Assembly (NCBI GenBank): GCA_003506435.1
Contig: DOAQ01000025.1
Span: 1-64,000, forward strand
Direction: 5' to 3'
Length of the DNA: 64,000 bases
Source: Prolixibacteraceae bacterium
GTDB taxonomy: Bacteria > Bacteroidota > Bacteroidia > Bacteroidales > Prolixibacteraceae
Part shown: positions 9,669 to 18,603 of the stretch, piece by piece
How the letters are laid out: each line of letters starts with the position of its first letter
Position numbering within the stretch: the first letter of the stretch is position 1
Notes under the pieces: model-generated
Told to the model about the DNA's origin: nothing
The model's input: the letters and a program-made list of their open reading frames with translations, nothing else
Databases searched by the model: none
Program-made: the position numbers and the translations under genes

Positions 9669-11711
9669 TTAATATAACATCAACTTTTCTGTCATCTTAT
9701 TTCCTATGCCAACCATGTAACAACCCTTGGGAAATCCTGACAAATCAATTATTTCCCTGTTCCCTTTTAAGAATTTGCCAACCAGTTTTTTCAATACTAT
9801 TCGTCCTGAGAGGTCGATTACTTTTATAAATTCAGGAATACTTTTATTGTGGTTGTCAAAATGAATGTAGATAATTCCGGTAGTAGGATTTGGGTAGATA
9901 CTTATTCTTTCCTGATTGCTGCTTTGAATTGGGAAATTGTTTGTCGATCCGGTTTTGTATTCATGTGCCCCTATATCGGGAGCCGCCCCCTGGGGAATAC
10001 TTGTACCAACCATATCCAAACTCAATGAAACATTATATCCCTTGTCAATCGAACTAAAAGCGGTGGATTTTAACCGGTAATCGTGTCCGGCATAATTCTG
10101 AAAATGATTGGCGGTTGTTAGTGTGTCGATATCCAGATTGTTGGATGCAGTTTCAACATCGGTCAGCGACTTGAAATAATTGTTCCGTACTGTCTCTGTG
10201 GTTGCTCCTGTCAAATTGATCGATCCGTCAACTGTATTGTTGTATAATTCATAGCCAACGTCATCCTGGCAATAAATATCATAGGTTCCACTGCCATAGA
10301 TTACATTATAGTATATGTCCGTGTTGTCTATTAAATAATTGGATGAGCCAGAATATAAATACATGCCATAATCTGCAGCGTTTATTATGCGATTTCTTCT
10401 TATGATTAAACCATTTGAACTATTAACCCTTATTCCATTTGTCCCGGAATTGTCAATTAAACAGTCTTCGATAATATTACCCCGCGGGTCAGGTTGGGAA
10501 CTGTCTGTTGCCCATAATGTTATTGATGAACCTCCACTATTCCTGATCAATGTATTTTTTATTACACAACTATCAGGCATACCTATCATGCCAGATGCAG
10601 ATCCCGCACTTGTTATATCAATTCCTTTTGATTCGCCATTATAAATGTAAACATCTTCAATTCTTATACGGTCTCCCCTGACTTGTACAGATCCCCCACT
10701 GCCTACCGTATTGTTAATATACACATGTTTTAATATCCCGTCATTGCCACAGCAGAATCTTATCCTCCCACGCACCCATGCGTTCTGTACTTTTAAAGGT
10801 CCTACTCCTCCTTTAATAGAGGTTTCGTAGCAGGAATCCGAAAGGTAATTTATAAACTCCATCTGGTAGGAACCCAGGGAGTCGGCATACGTCTGGTCAT
10901 TCAAACTAAAAACAGGTTGTCCTGCACTGATGCCGCTTAGGTAGTCCTCAAAATTATACCAGCTAATATTACGTGAAGGGCGCCAGGTTTTACAGGCTAC
11001 ACTTCCATAATTTCTCATTACCAAATCGTAAAAATGAAGATATTCACTTTTCCCACCATCCGGGTTGAACTGGCTGCCAATGGAAAAACCAACATTTGTA
11101 GTTCCTCCCCCTTCGAACCGGGGCTTAGACCCTGTACCGTATGCGGCAAAAATGGTAGGGTGAGCCGCCGTTGCTACAAGTTGTATAGGGATAGTACTTG
11201 GACTATATATCGTCACACCACGTTTTAAAAAATATCCGTAACCTGCTGCAAACGTTATGTCATCCAGGTCTTTTTCCGGGCTCAACCGTGTCCCGTTTCC
11301 GTTTGTGCCCTGTGAGTAATCGATAAAGACACAGTAGGAATTTTCCTTAATCCATATTTTAGCGGTATCCAGTTCATATCCGATACCCGAATCGGTAGTC
11401 CTGACAATCAGGTTAATCAGTGTGTCCTGCTGAACGACTTTGCCGTTAATCTTTGTGGCATCCGAAATAGTTATTAATCCCGAAGACGAACTAATGGAAA
11501 ACGCATTTTTAAAGTTTTGCTGAATTGAAAAACTGATCGTTCCGGCTGGAGACCACGTATATGTTTTCAACCATGTTCCGACATAATCACCATTGGAGAC
11601 ATTTTCTGGGATGGCATACTTTTGAGCCACTGCCAATACATAGGTACTGTCGTATTCAGCCCGACAGACGAGCTGGATCAATATAAAAATTACTAAAACA
11701 GATTTTTTCAT
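9669..11711 (-). CDS. Beta-helix protein with type IX secretion signal, paralogue of the next gene
   Basis: About 680 residues from the ATG at 11711, which begins the signal peptide MKKSVLVIFILIQLVCRA. It has the same cadherin-like segment and right-handed beta-helix as the protein encoded at 5203-9180, with near identity over some 590 residues, but lacks the Calx-beta and LamG domains. It ends directly in a sorting domain beginning ISIYPNPTTG and closing on a basic/aromatic tail (MTEKLMLY). Presumably a cell-surface or released carbohydrate-active or carbohydrate-binding protein. Genes upstream and downstream are on the same strand and encode secreted glycan-processing proteins. Catalytic residues cannot be assigned from sequence alone. 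Confidence 0.87.
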   Translation of the reverse strand: MKKSVLVIFILIQLVCRAEYDSTYVLAVAQKYAIPENVSNGDYVGTWLKTYTWSPAGTISFSIQQNFKNAFSISSSSGLITISDATKINGKVVQQDTLINLIVRTTDSGIGYELDTAKIWIKENSYCVFIDYSQGTNGNGTRLSPEKDLDDITFAAGYGYFLKRGVTIYSPSTIPIQLVATAAHPTIFAAYGTGSKPRFEGGGTTNVGFSIGSQFNPDGGKSEYLHFYDLVMRNYGSVACKTWRPSRNISWYNFEDYLSGISAGQPVFSLNDQTYADSLGSYQMEFINYLSDSCYETSIKGGVGPLKVQNAWVRGRIRFCCGNDGILKHVYINNTVGSGGSVQVRGDRIRIEDVYIYNGESKGIDITSAGSASGMIGMPDSCVIKNTLIRNSGGSSITLWATDSSQPDPRGNIIEDCLIDNSGTNGIRVNSSNGLIIRRNRIINAADYGMYLYSGSSNYLIDNTDIYYNVIYGSGTYDIYCQDDVGYELYNNTVDGSINLTGATTETVRNNYFKSLTDVETASNNLDIDTLTTANHFQNYAGHDYRLKSTAFSSIDKGYNVSLSLDMVGTSIPQGAAPDIGAHEYKTGSTNNFPIQSSNQERISIYPNPTTGIIYIHFDNHNKSIPEFIKVIDLSGRIVLKKLVGKFLKGNREIIDLSGFPKGCYMVGIGNKMTEKLMLY

Positions 11712-11765
11712 TCCGGTTTGTTTTTTGAATTCATAATTTGACTTTCTTTTCATTTTTCAGGAACA

Positions 11766-13061
11766 CTATTTAACCACCACTTTAAATGCGGAAATTGCCC
11801 CGGTGTCGTCCAGCAGCCTTAATATATATATGCCACCTTCTAAATTTTCTGTATCGATCTTAAGTTTAGAATCTTTCAGGTTTTTCTTCATAAACAAAGT
11901 TTCTCCCCTCATATTGAGCAATTCTGCCCTGATTATATTTTCCGCATTGCTCAACCAGAGAGTATTACTGAAGGGATTGGGATAAATTACTGGAGAGTCA
12001 ATCTGATCCGGATATGATTTCTCAAAAAAAGAAGTCGCAGTAGAATTTGTTTCCCCAATTGCTGCCATTGCATCGTTCAGCGTGTTGGAAAAGCCCCGTG
12101 CCAATTCCTCGTAGCCCAGCTTGTTTGGGTGTACTCCATTATTCTTGGGATAACCGTTGATTCTATCTATACATAACCCATCATAGCTCACCTGTATATT
12201 TTGCTTATAATGCCCACAGCCATACTTATTGTATATTCGTTTCCACAACTCCCTCATCCGCAACTGGTATCGTTCATAATTGTCTAAACTGTAGTAAACA
12301 CTCGTCCATCCAATCCCAGTGCCTTCACACGTAGTCGGTAAAGCGATAAAGATTAATGAATTCGGGTAATCATGATATATGATGTCGATCAAATAACCGG
12401 CATAGCTCATAATTTCCTCCAGCGATGGATTCAGGTAACAGTCGTTAATTCCCATTGATATTCGTACGATATCCGGATTCGGAAGACCATTGTTTTCAAT
12501 GTATTTTTTGAAATTAAGAGCACCTTCTATGTAGAAAGGTGAACCGCTTTCTAAAAAACTTTTAAAAAGCCAACCACCGTGTCCTTCATGTTTTACAGAA
12601 GACTCTCGGGTGCCAATTGGGTTAAGTTCAAAATTCAGATCAGATGAAATTTGAACAACTTGATATCCAAATCCACTGGACGTCAAAGAATTTCCTATAG
12701 CCAGTATATTTTTCTTGCCAACCTTTATTTTATCAACGACCTTTACTATTGTACGTGCTGAATCAACCAGATTGTCTTTATAAAAACAATTCAGGGTAAG
12801 TTTAAAATTTCCTGTTTGATTCGCAGTCCAACCCCATTTTTGATTGTCTGCAGTCCCGACAGTGTATTTCCAACCAAACTGGATTAAATTGTCATTGAGC
12901 CTGGTAAATGCAATGTTATTGTTGTATAACTCAATCGTGTTCCCTAACGCCAACGGTATGGTATCCGGCATCCAAAGGTCCGGGTCATAATCCAGGGTTT
13001 GAGATTTGGATGAAATTCCCCAAAATGTAATCAGAATACAACTCCAAATAATGTTTTTCAT
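11766..13061 (-). CDS. SGNH/GDSL-fold esterase with type IX secretion signal
   Basis: About 431 residues from the ATG at 13061 (an in-frame TTG lies 6 bp upstream). A signal peptide is followed by a beta-rich N-terminal region of about 90 residues, then an SGNH hydrolase domain: GNSLT with the nucleophile S125, the GHGG oxyanion glycine segment, GIND (204-207) and VHPN with the base H311. The residue at the usual catalytic aspartate position, three before the histidine, is asparagine (N308). The C-terminus is a sorting domain (VIYPNPFSNT). SGNH enzymes of glycan loci usually remove acetyl or other acyl groups, and this one probably acts on the glycan handled by the neighbouring hydrolases. 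It ends 54 bp before the beta-helix gene. Confidence 0.88.
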   Translation of the reverse strand: MKNIIWSCILITFWGISSKSQTLDYDPDLWMPDTIPLALGNTIELYNNNIAFTRLNDNLIQFGWKYTVGTADNQKWGWTANQTGNFKLTLNCFYKDNLVDSARTIVKVVDKIKVGKKNILAIGNSLTSSGFGYQVVQISSDLNFELNPIGTRESSVKHEGHGGWLFKSFLESGSPFYIEGALNFKKYIENNGLPNPDIVRISMGINDCYLNPSLEEIMSYAGYLIDIIYHDYPNSLIFIALPTTCEGTGIGWTSVYYSLDNYERYQLRMRELWKRIYNKYGCGHYKQNIQVSYDGLCIDRINGYPKNNGVHPNKLGYEELARGFSNTLNDAMAAIGETNSTATSFFEKSYPDQIDSPVIYPNPFSNTLWLSNAENIIRAELLNMRGETLFMKKNLKDSKLKIDTENLEGGIYILRLLDDTGAISAFKVVVK

Positions 13062-13113
13062 ATTCAATGAATTATGGATTTAAAATTGGGGGCAATTACC
13101 GCGCAGGACAGTG

Positions 13114-13190
13114 ATTTGAAAAAAACTATTTCGTACTGTTTCTGTTGTTGCCCCAGTTAAATTGATAGATTCATTAACTGTATTTTGTTT
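13114..13190 (-). pseudogene. Decayed fragment of a beta-helix gene
   Basis: The 77 bp just downstream of the DUF4038 gene resemble the segments near 7640-7716 and 10170-10246 of the two beta-helix genes: the same string around CGTACTGTTTCTG, then GTTGCCCC, AAATTGAT and AACTGTATT in the same order and spacing, roughly four positions in five identical. It has no usable reading frame. It is best read as the remnant of a third, deleted copy of the beta-helix gene. Confidence 0.75.
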
Positions 13191-13196
13191 TCATAA

Positions 13197-14546
13197 TCAG
13201 AATTTTGCAACAGCTTTCAGTACCCAGTCCAGATTATCAGGAGTTTTTAAAATTACCTTTTGCCCGGCTGGATGATCACCGGCTTCGCTGTATTGACCGG
13301 TGCGCGGATTGAACCATTGGCAGCTAAAAGACTTTGCTTTTTTACATTTTGAAAAATCCACCTCAATTTGCCGTTCTTTGGGTGTATAAGCAATAATGGT
13401 CGAATAATCGGGAAAAGCAGCCACCGCAAGGTAATCGAGTACCATGTCGGAATCTCCCTTATCAGAAGTTACCACTTCGTTTTTAAAATCCGGAACCAGG
13501 TTCCACCAGTTGACTGATTCAAAAAATCCGCGCATATATTTCATTGCTTGCGTACCTTCTGTATCCAGATAGTTGCGCCAGTCGGCAGGGAATTTCCATA
13601 GCGGATCGTTGCTCCAAGCCTGGCCGCAACCACTCAACAAAGTGCCGCAATAAGCCTGTGCACGGGTCTTTAATACAGAAATTTTGGGGTTAGCCCCTTC
13701 ATAGTCACTCTCGAACAAAAAGGTGGGCATGATGCCCCGCGACCGCTTATAATCGAGGATTAACCTTGACGGTGGGCTGCTATAGGTATAGGTCGAATTG
13801 ATGTCGAGCCAGTTTTTATCGTAACCGTCAAATGATGAGCGGTTGGGTTGAGGATGGGCGGTAAATAATGCGCCGGGCATATACTCTTTAATACCGGCAA
13901 TCATTTCCTCAATGTTGCTCCAGATTACAGAACCATTTCTTTCAGGCCATGAGTCTCCACCGGTTATCCAAATTATATTTTTATAGTTTTGCAGAAAACA
14001 TCCGACTGTTTGTCCATATTTTCTGGAGGAGGCCGGTGAACTGTTGTAAATTTCCTTAAACCAGCCAGCCTCGGGTTCCCAGGGAGGCCCAAGCCAGGCA
14101 TAAGAAATTATCAATAACAGTCCGCGCTTTTCGGCTTGTTCAACTACCCAGGCTACATGTGCAAAATAAGCCGAATCGGGTGTACCAAAGTTGCCTGTTT
14201 CTTTAAATGGCTGTACGCCATAGCGATTGGCCGGTATCCCGCCAATATTCGAATAATCCTTATGTTCAAGAATTTCGGTTACTAACGTATTAAAACCCAT
14301 GGCAACGCGGTTGTCCATATATTCAACGGCTTCGTCGCGCGTAAGGCTCATAAATAACAACCAGGGCGAATCACCATGAATTAGAAAAGGTTTTCCGTCC
14401 TGATCTTTCAGAAACGATCTGTTTTCACTGATCCGGAGTGGAAATACAGGACTGACATAAGCAGTAGGTTGTGCATCAACGAAATTCCTCAGGGAGGATA
14501 AAATACAAATAATAACTAAAGCCGTGATATTTACTATTATTCTCAT
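13197..14546 (-). CDS. DUF4038 (GH140-like) glycoside hydrolase
   Basis: 449 residues with a signal peptide ending near VDAQ. The family start motif is FPLRISENRSFLKDQDGKPF followed by HGDSPW (D59). The TIM-barrel has ITGGDSW (D198, candidate acid/base) and LFESDYEG (E279/E283, candidate nucleophile), the positions that act in GH140 apiosidases. The last 90 residues form the small beta domain with FNPRTGQYS that usually follows DUF4038. GH140 enzymes release apiose-linked side chains of plant pectin, but DUF4038 is broader than that, so the linkage is open. The stop codon and the bases just beyond are shared with the next paralogue, showing a tandem duplication. Confidence 0.9.
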   Translation of the reverse strand: MRIIVNITALVIICILSSLRNFVDAQPTAYVSPVFPLRISENRSFLKDQDGKPFLIHGDSPWLLFMSLTRDEAVEYMDNRVAMGFNTLVTEILEHKDYSNIGGIPANRYGVQPFKETGNFGTPDSAYFAHVAWVVEQAEKRGLLLIISYAWLGPPWEPEAGWFKEIYNSSPASSRKYGQTVGCFLQNYKNIIWITGGDSWPERNGSVIWSNIEEMIAGIKEYMPGALFTAHPQPNRSSFDGYDKNWLDINSTYTYSSPPSRLILDYKRSRGIMPTFLFESDYEGANPKISVLKTRAQAYCGTLLSGCGQAWSNDPLWKFPADWRNYLDTEGTQAMKYMRGFFESVNWWNLVPDFKNEVVTSDKGDSDMVLDYLAVAAFPDYSTIIAYTPKERQIEVDFSKCKKAKSFSCQWFNPRTGQYSEAGDHPAGQKVILKTPDNLDWVLKAVAKF

Positions 14547-14606
14547 CGTATATAAATTTTAAATTTGATAGAATTATGAGTAGATTTCCGTTTGCTATTT
14601 TCATAA

Positions 14607-15956
14607 TCAGAATTTTGCAACAGCTTTCAATACCCAGTCCAGATTATCAGGCGTTTTAAAAACAACCTTTTGCCCGGCCGGATGATCACCGGCTTCGCTG
14701 TACTGCCCGGTGCGCGGATTGAACCATTGGCAGCTAAAAGACTTTGCTTTTTTGCATTTTGAAAAATTCATTTCAATTTCCCGTTCTTTTGGGGTATAGG
14801 CGATAATCACCGAGTAATCGGGAAAAGCAGCCACTGCAAGGTAATCGAGCACCATGTTGGAATCTCCTTTATCAGAGGTTACGGCTTCGTCTGTTAAATC
14901 CGGAACCAGATTCCACCAGTTGAACGATTCGAAAAATCCGCGCATATATTTCATTGCATTTGTGCCCTCGGTATCGAGGTATTTCCGCCAATCGGCAGGG
15001 ACTTTCCATAGCGGATCGTTGCCACTAATCTGGCCGCAACCGCTCAGTAAAACGCCGCAATAAGCCTGCGCACGGATTTTTAGTATAGAGACATTCGGGT
15101 TAGCTCCTTCATAATCACTTTCGAATAAAAAAGTAGGCATCATACCACGTGTCCGGTTATAGTCGAGTATTAAACGGCTTGGCTGCCTACTGTACGTGTA
15201 AGTCGAATTAACATCCAGCCATATTTTGTCATAACCGTCCAATGATGAATAATTGGGGCGGGGGTGGGCGGTAAACAAGGAGCTAGACATATATTCCTTA
15301 ATCCCGGCGATCATCTCCTCCATGTTATTCCAGACTAACGACCCGTCCCTTTCAGGGTATGAATCGCCACCAGATACCCAGATCACATTTTTACAATTTT
15401 GCAGAAAGCGTCCGAGTGTTTGTCCGTATTTTCTACAGGAGGCTGGTGAATTGTTGTGAATTTCCTTAAACCAGCCCGCCTGAGGTTCCCAGGAGGCCCC
15501 CAGCCAGGCATAAGCAATTATCAACAATAATCCACGTCGTTCGGCCTGTTCCACCATCCAGACCATATGGGCGAAATAGGCTGAATCAGGTGTGCCGAAA
15601 TTACCTGGTTCTATAAAAGGTTGTACACCATAACGGTTGGCCGGTATTCCGCCAACTTTCCCATAATCCTCATGAGCGACAACCTGGGTCACAATGGTGT
15701 TAAAACCCATTGCAACCCGGTTATCAAAAAAGTCAACCACGTCCTCCCTGGTAAGGTTCATACATAATTCCCATGCAGTAGAGCCGTGAACGAGAAATGG
15801 TTTCCCGTTCTGGTCTTCTAAGAATGATCTGTTTGCGCTGATCCTGAGTGGGAACAGCGGTTTTGCGTAAGCAACAGCTTGTGCATCGACCAAGTTACCC
15901 AGGGAGGACAAAATGCAAATAATACCTATGGTTATCGTTTTAATTTGTTTTATCAT
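14607..15956 (-). CDS. DUF4038 (GH140-like) glycoside hydrolase, tandem paralogue
   Basis: 449 residues, colinear with the gene at 13197-14546 and clearly its duplicate (most residues identical, same C-terminus). It keeps VSGGDSY and LFESDYEG at the two catalytic positions. The conserved HGDxxW motif is changed to HGSTAW, so the aspartate at position 59 is serine here while the other two copies in the locus keep it. This may mean altered substrate recognition rather than loss of function. It has a signal peptide ending near VDAQ. It starts 52 bp after the nitrilase-like gene on the same strand and probably shares its transcript. Confidence 0.9.
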   Translation of the reverse strand: MIKQIKTITIGIICILSSLGNLVDAQAVAYAKPLFPLRISANRSFLEDQNGKPFLVHGSTAWELCMNLTREDVVDFFDNRVAMGFNTIVTQVVAHEDYGKVGGIPANRYGVQPFIEPGNFGTPDSAYFAHMVWMVEQAERRGLLLIIAYAWLGASWEPQAGWFKEIHNNSPASCRKYGQTLGRFLQNCKNVIWVSGGDSYPERDGSLVWNNMEEMIAGIKEYMSSSLFTAHPRPNYSSLDGYDKIWLDVNSTYTYSRQPSRLILDYNRTRGMMPTFLFESDYEGANPNVSILKIRAQAYCGVLLSGCGQISGNDPLWKVPADWRKYLDTEGTNAMKYMRGFFESFNWWNLVPDLTDEAVTSDKGDSNMVLDYLAVAAFPDYSVIIAYTPKEREIEMNFSKCKKAKSFSCQWFNPRTGQYSEAGDHPAGQKVVFKTPDNLDWVLKAVAKF

Positions 15957-16008
15957 GTGTATAAATTTTTATTCCTGTGATCGTGGTGATTTCTGAATGG
16001 GAATTATT

Positions 16009-17040
16009 TTACTCCATATTTCCGGGTTCCAGCCGGTATCTCCGGGACCGGTCGAAATAATCATCGAGAAGTTCAATTTCAAATTCCTTAATCATTTGCT
16101 CAACAGGTATATTTTTGTCTTCACTGCTGATCAAAACAGATCCCAGCCTGCCGGGATCTGTGATTTTTACGGCGGATCCGTATTTTGCTTTCAGTGAAGT
16201 CAGTTTTTCCCAGTTCCCGTCTAAATGAGCCAGACGGCAATCCAGGTTAATCCTTGCAACGGTGTAATCAAAATAATTCGTAGTGCTGGCCACTATTTCT
16301 CCCTGAGGATTGAGAATTTCAGAAGGGATTTCTCTGAAAGCCATGGCTCCGGCAAAAAATGAACGGCAGGAATAAGCCCATGTGTTTTGTACCAATCCTC
16401 CGTGATACATAGAAGGAAATACAATAATATCTGGCTTCTTCTGTTCATATACACGCCGTAATTCATCAAAGTTCAGGTCAAAGCAAATTGCACATCCGAT
16501 TGTTCCGAAATCACACTGGATAATCGGCGTTTTATCAGAGGTTTTCACTCCACCTTCCATATCACCGACAGTAGGGAACTTTTTATCGTAAATACCTGCA
16601 ATATTGCCTTCACGGTCAACAATGATGCATGAATTTCTCCAGTTGCCATCTTCCATCTCACGACGCATCCCAAAGGCAATATAGCAACGATTTGCCTTTG
16701 ATTCGGAGGCAAAGAATTCCTGTATCTGGTTTTTACGGACATTAAGATATTCCTCCCTTTCCTGCCTTGATATTCCTTTTGGAAAATCACAATATTCAGG
16801 GAGTACAATCAGGTCAGGCTTATCAGGAAGAACCTGCAGTATTTTTTTGTGCCAGAAGCCTTTTACCTGTTCTACCACCTTTTGCATCCCCTGTGTTTTG
16901 TCCGGCACAGGTACCCGGTTCCCGATAACTGCTACCGTAACATAGTTTGCTGCATTTGCCGATACAGAAATGCATGTTAATAAAAAAATGCATGACAACA
17001 TCCGGGATATCCATCCGGGTTGATCAATTCTTTCTTTCAT
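16009..17040 (-). CDS. Exported carbon-nitrogen hydrolase (nitrilase superfamily)
   Basis: 343 residues. A hydrophobic signal segment (about 14-31, ending ANA) precedes a nitrilase fold with the Glu-Lys-Cys triad: LPEYCDFP (E82), YDKKFPT (K153 or K154) and CAICFDLNF (C186). Such enzymes hydrolyse amides, carbamoyl groups or nitriles. A signal peptide is unusual for the superfamily and places the reaction in the periplasm. Its position between DUF4038 hydrolases suggests it removes an amide or carbamoyl-like decoration from the same glycan or from a released fragment. A second possible start at the methionine at 17001 would also leave a signal peptide. Confidence 0.87.
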   Translation of the reverse strand: MKERIDQPGWISRMLSCIFLLTCISVSANAANYVTVAVIGNRVPVPDKTQGMQKVVEQVKGFWHKKILQVLPDKPDLIVLPEYCDFPKGISRQEREEYLNVRKNQIQEFFASESKANRCYIAFGMRREMEDGNWRNSCIIVDREGNIAGIYDKKFPTVGDMEGGVKTSDKTPIIQCDFGTIGCAICFDLNFDELRRVYEQKKPDIIVFPSMYHGGLVQNTWAYSCRSFFAGAMAFREIPSEILNPQGEIVASTTNYFDYTVARINLDCRLAHLDGNWEKLTSLKAKYGSAVKITDPGRLGSVLISSEDKNIPVEQMIKEFEIELLDDYFDRSRRYRLEPGNME

Positions 17041-17162
17041 TGCTAATTTCTTTAAGTTGGACTTAATGATTTGTTATTCTATGTTTTGATGCCATTCTAT
17101 TTAGCCGACAGAAGCACACCGAAAAATTATCCCTCATATCAGTATGACTAACGGGCATTTGT

Positions 17163-18488
17163 TTACTCACTCTGAATCATCAGAATCCAGTCTTCTCCGT
17201 AAACAGGGCACATTCGCTGTACTGTTTTTTTATCGATCAAGAATTCTTTTCCTTTTTTTCCTGTGACAGGATTAAACCATGTGCATTTAAAACTATTTCC
17301 GGACAGAAAACCAAAATCGACGTAAACAGGCCGGATTTCCGGAATATATGTTACCATAAGTTTTTTATCCTTGCTTACGGCTGTTGTGACGTAATTTGAT
17401 TTCGACCAATCTCCATAACCGGACACAACCGCCTGATGGCGAACATCGGGAACCAATGTCCACCAGGGGATTTGATCAAAAAACTGTTTTAAATATCCCA
17501 TCTGGTATGCTCCCGGGTAACGCATAATGTCGCGCCAATCAGAAGGGAAAAAATAAAGATCTGAACCATAGGCGTGGCCTGCTCCTCCGCATAAAATTGT
17601 CCACCAGGCCTGTCTTCTTACACTTTGAGGGTTTCCCATATCATTACCCCTCTTTCCCGAACCCTCATACTGAGATTCCCCCAAAACAAATGGCATAATG
17701 TCTGTTTTCGACCATTCCCGGAGGGCTTCTTCGTACACGTGGGGCATTAAATCTGCAACGATCGGTGGATTGGGTTTTTCGCGCCAGTAGGTGTAAATCA
17801 TGCTAAAACCCAGCCAGGGGGCATATTGGAATAAATCGGTGCTTGAATGGGCAGGTGAAGCATGATAGGTCATTAATTGATGTTTTGGTGCAGAAGAATA
17901 AATACTTTCGGCAAAAGCAACAAGACATTCTCTGTCTGCCTTTGGATCATTATCTCCCCCTATGATCCAGAAGAGGTTCTGCAATCCGGCAAATTTCTTT
18001 CCCAGATATTCCCCGTACATGCGGTTTTTTTCAACCCCGTTTCGCTGAATGGCATTTCCCGGGGTAATGCCAAACCCATCACCACAGCACCCTACCCAGG
18101 GCTGTGCCATAACTATCAGCAAACCCAGAGAATCGGCTTTCTGGATAATTTTTATAATGTGATCATGGTAAGCCTCGTTTGGCTGGGAAAAATCAACATT
18201 GCCATCAAAAGCTTTCTGCCCGTACCGATTGACATCTGCGGGGTTATATGCAATAATGGCCTGAATGGTATTAAATCCCTGCGATTTACGAAATGAAAGG
18301 TATTCCACCGCTTCTTCGGTGGTTAGTTTGGTGAAAATTCCCCACCCTGTATCCGCATGGTACAGGAAAGGATTTTCCTGCCGTGTGACAAAGTATCGCT
18401 TATTTTCACTGATTTTTAGCGGAAAAATGGATTGACCCTGTGTGATAATCCATGCCATGAACAGAAGAATGGATAATAGCTTTTTCAT
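17163..18488 (-). CDS. DUF4038 (GH140-like) glycoside hydrolase, divergent copy
   Basis: 441 residues, signal peptide ending near TQGQ. It shares architecture with the two tandem copies downstream but is clearly more distant. Motifs: FPLKISENKRYF, YHADTGW (the conserved aspartate is present), WIIGGDND (candidate acid/base) and VLGESQYEGSG (candidate nucleophile). The C-terminal beta domain has FNPVTGKKG. Several cysteines, including the pair in VGCCGDG, could form disulfides. It follows the malectin-like gene by 115 bp. Likely a periplasmic exo-acting hydrolase; the sugar is unknown. Confidence 0.9.
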   Translation of the reverse strand: MKKLLSILLFMAWIITQGQSIFPLKISENKRYFVTRQENPFLYHADTGWGIFTKLTTEEAVEYLSFRKSQGFNTIQAIIAYNPADVNRYGQKAFDGNVDFSQPNEAYHDHIIKIIQKADSLGLLIVMAQPWVGCCGDGFGITPGNAIQRNGVEKNRMYGEYLGKKFAGLQNLFWIIGGDNDPKADRECLVAFAESIYSSAPKHQLMTYHASPAHSSTDLFQYAPWLGFSMIYTYWREKPNPPIVADLMPHVYEEALREWSKTDIMPFVLGESQYEGSGKRGNDMGNPQSVRRQAWWTILCGGAGHAYGSDLYFFPSDWRDIMRYPGAYQMGYLKQFFDQIPWWTLVPDVRHQAVVSGYGDWSKSNYVTTAVSKDKKLMVTYIPEIRPVYVDFGFLSGNSFKCTWFNPVTGKKGKEFLIDKKTVQRMCPVYGEDWILMIQSE

Positions 18489-18603
18489 TGTCTTTGTAAT
18501 CGTCTGATTTTTAGTTTATATGATGAGAAGAGCTGTTTTAAGATTCAGATTGAGATACAAGCTATACGTCTAAAACAGTCTCTTCCATCAAAAATTTCAA
18601 GAA

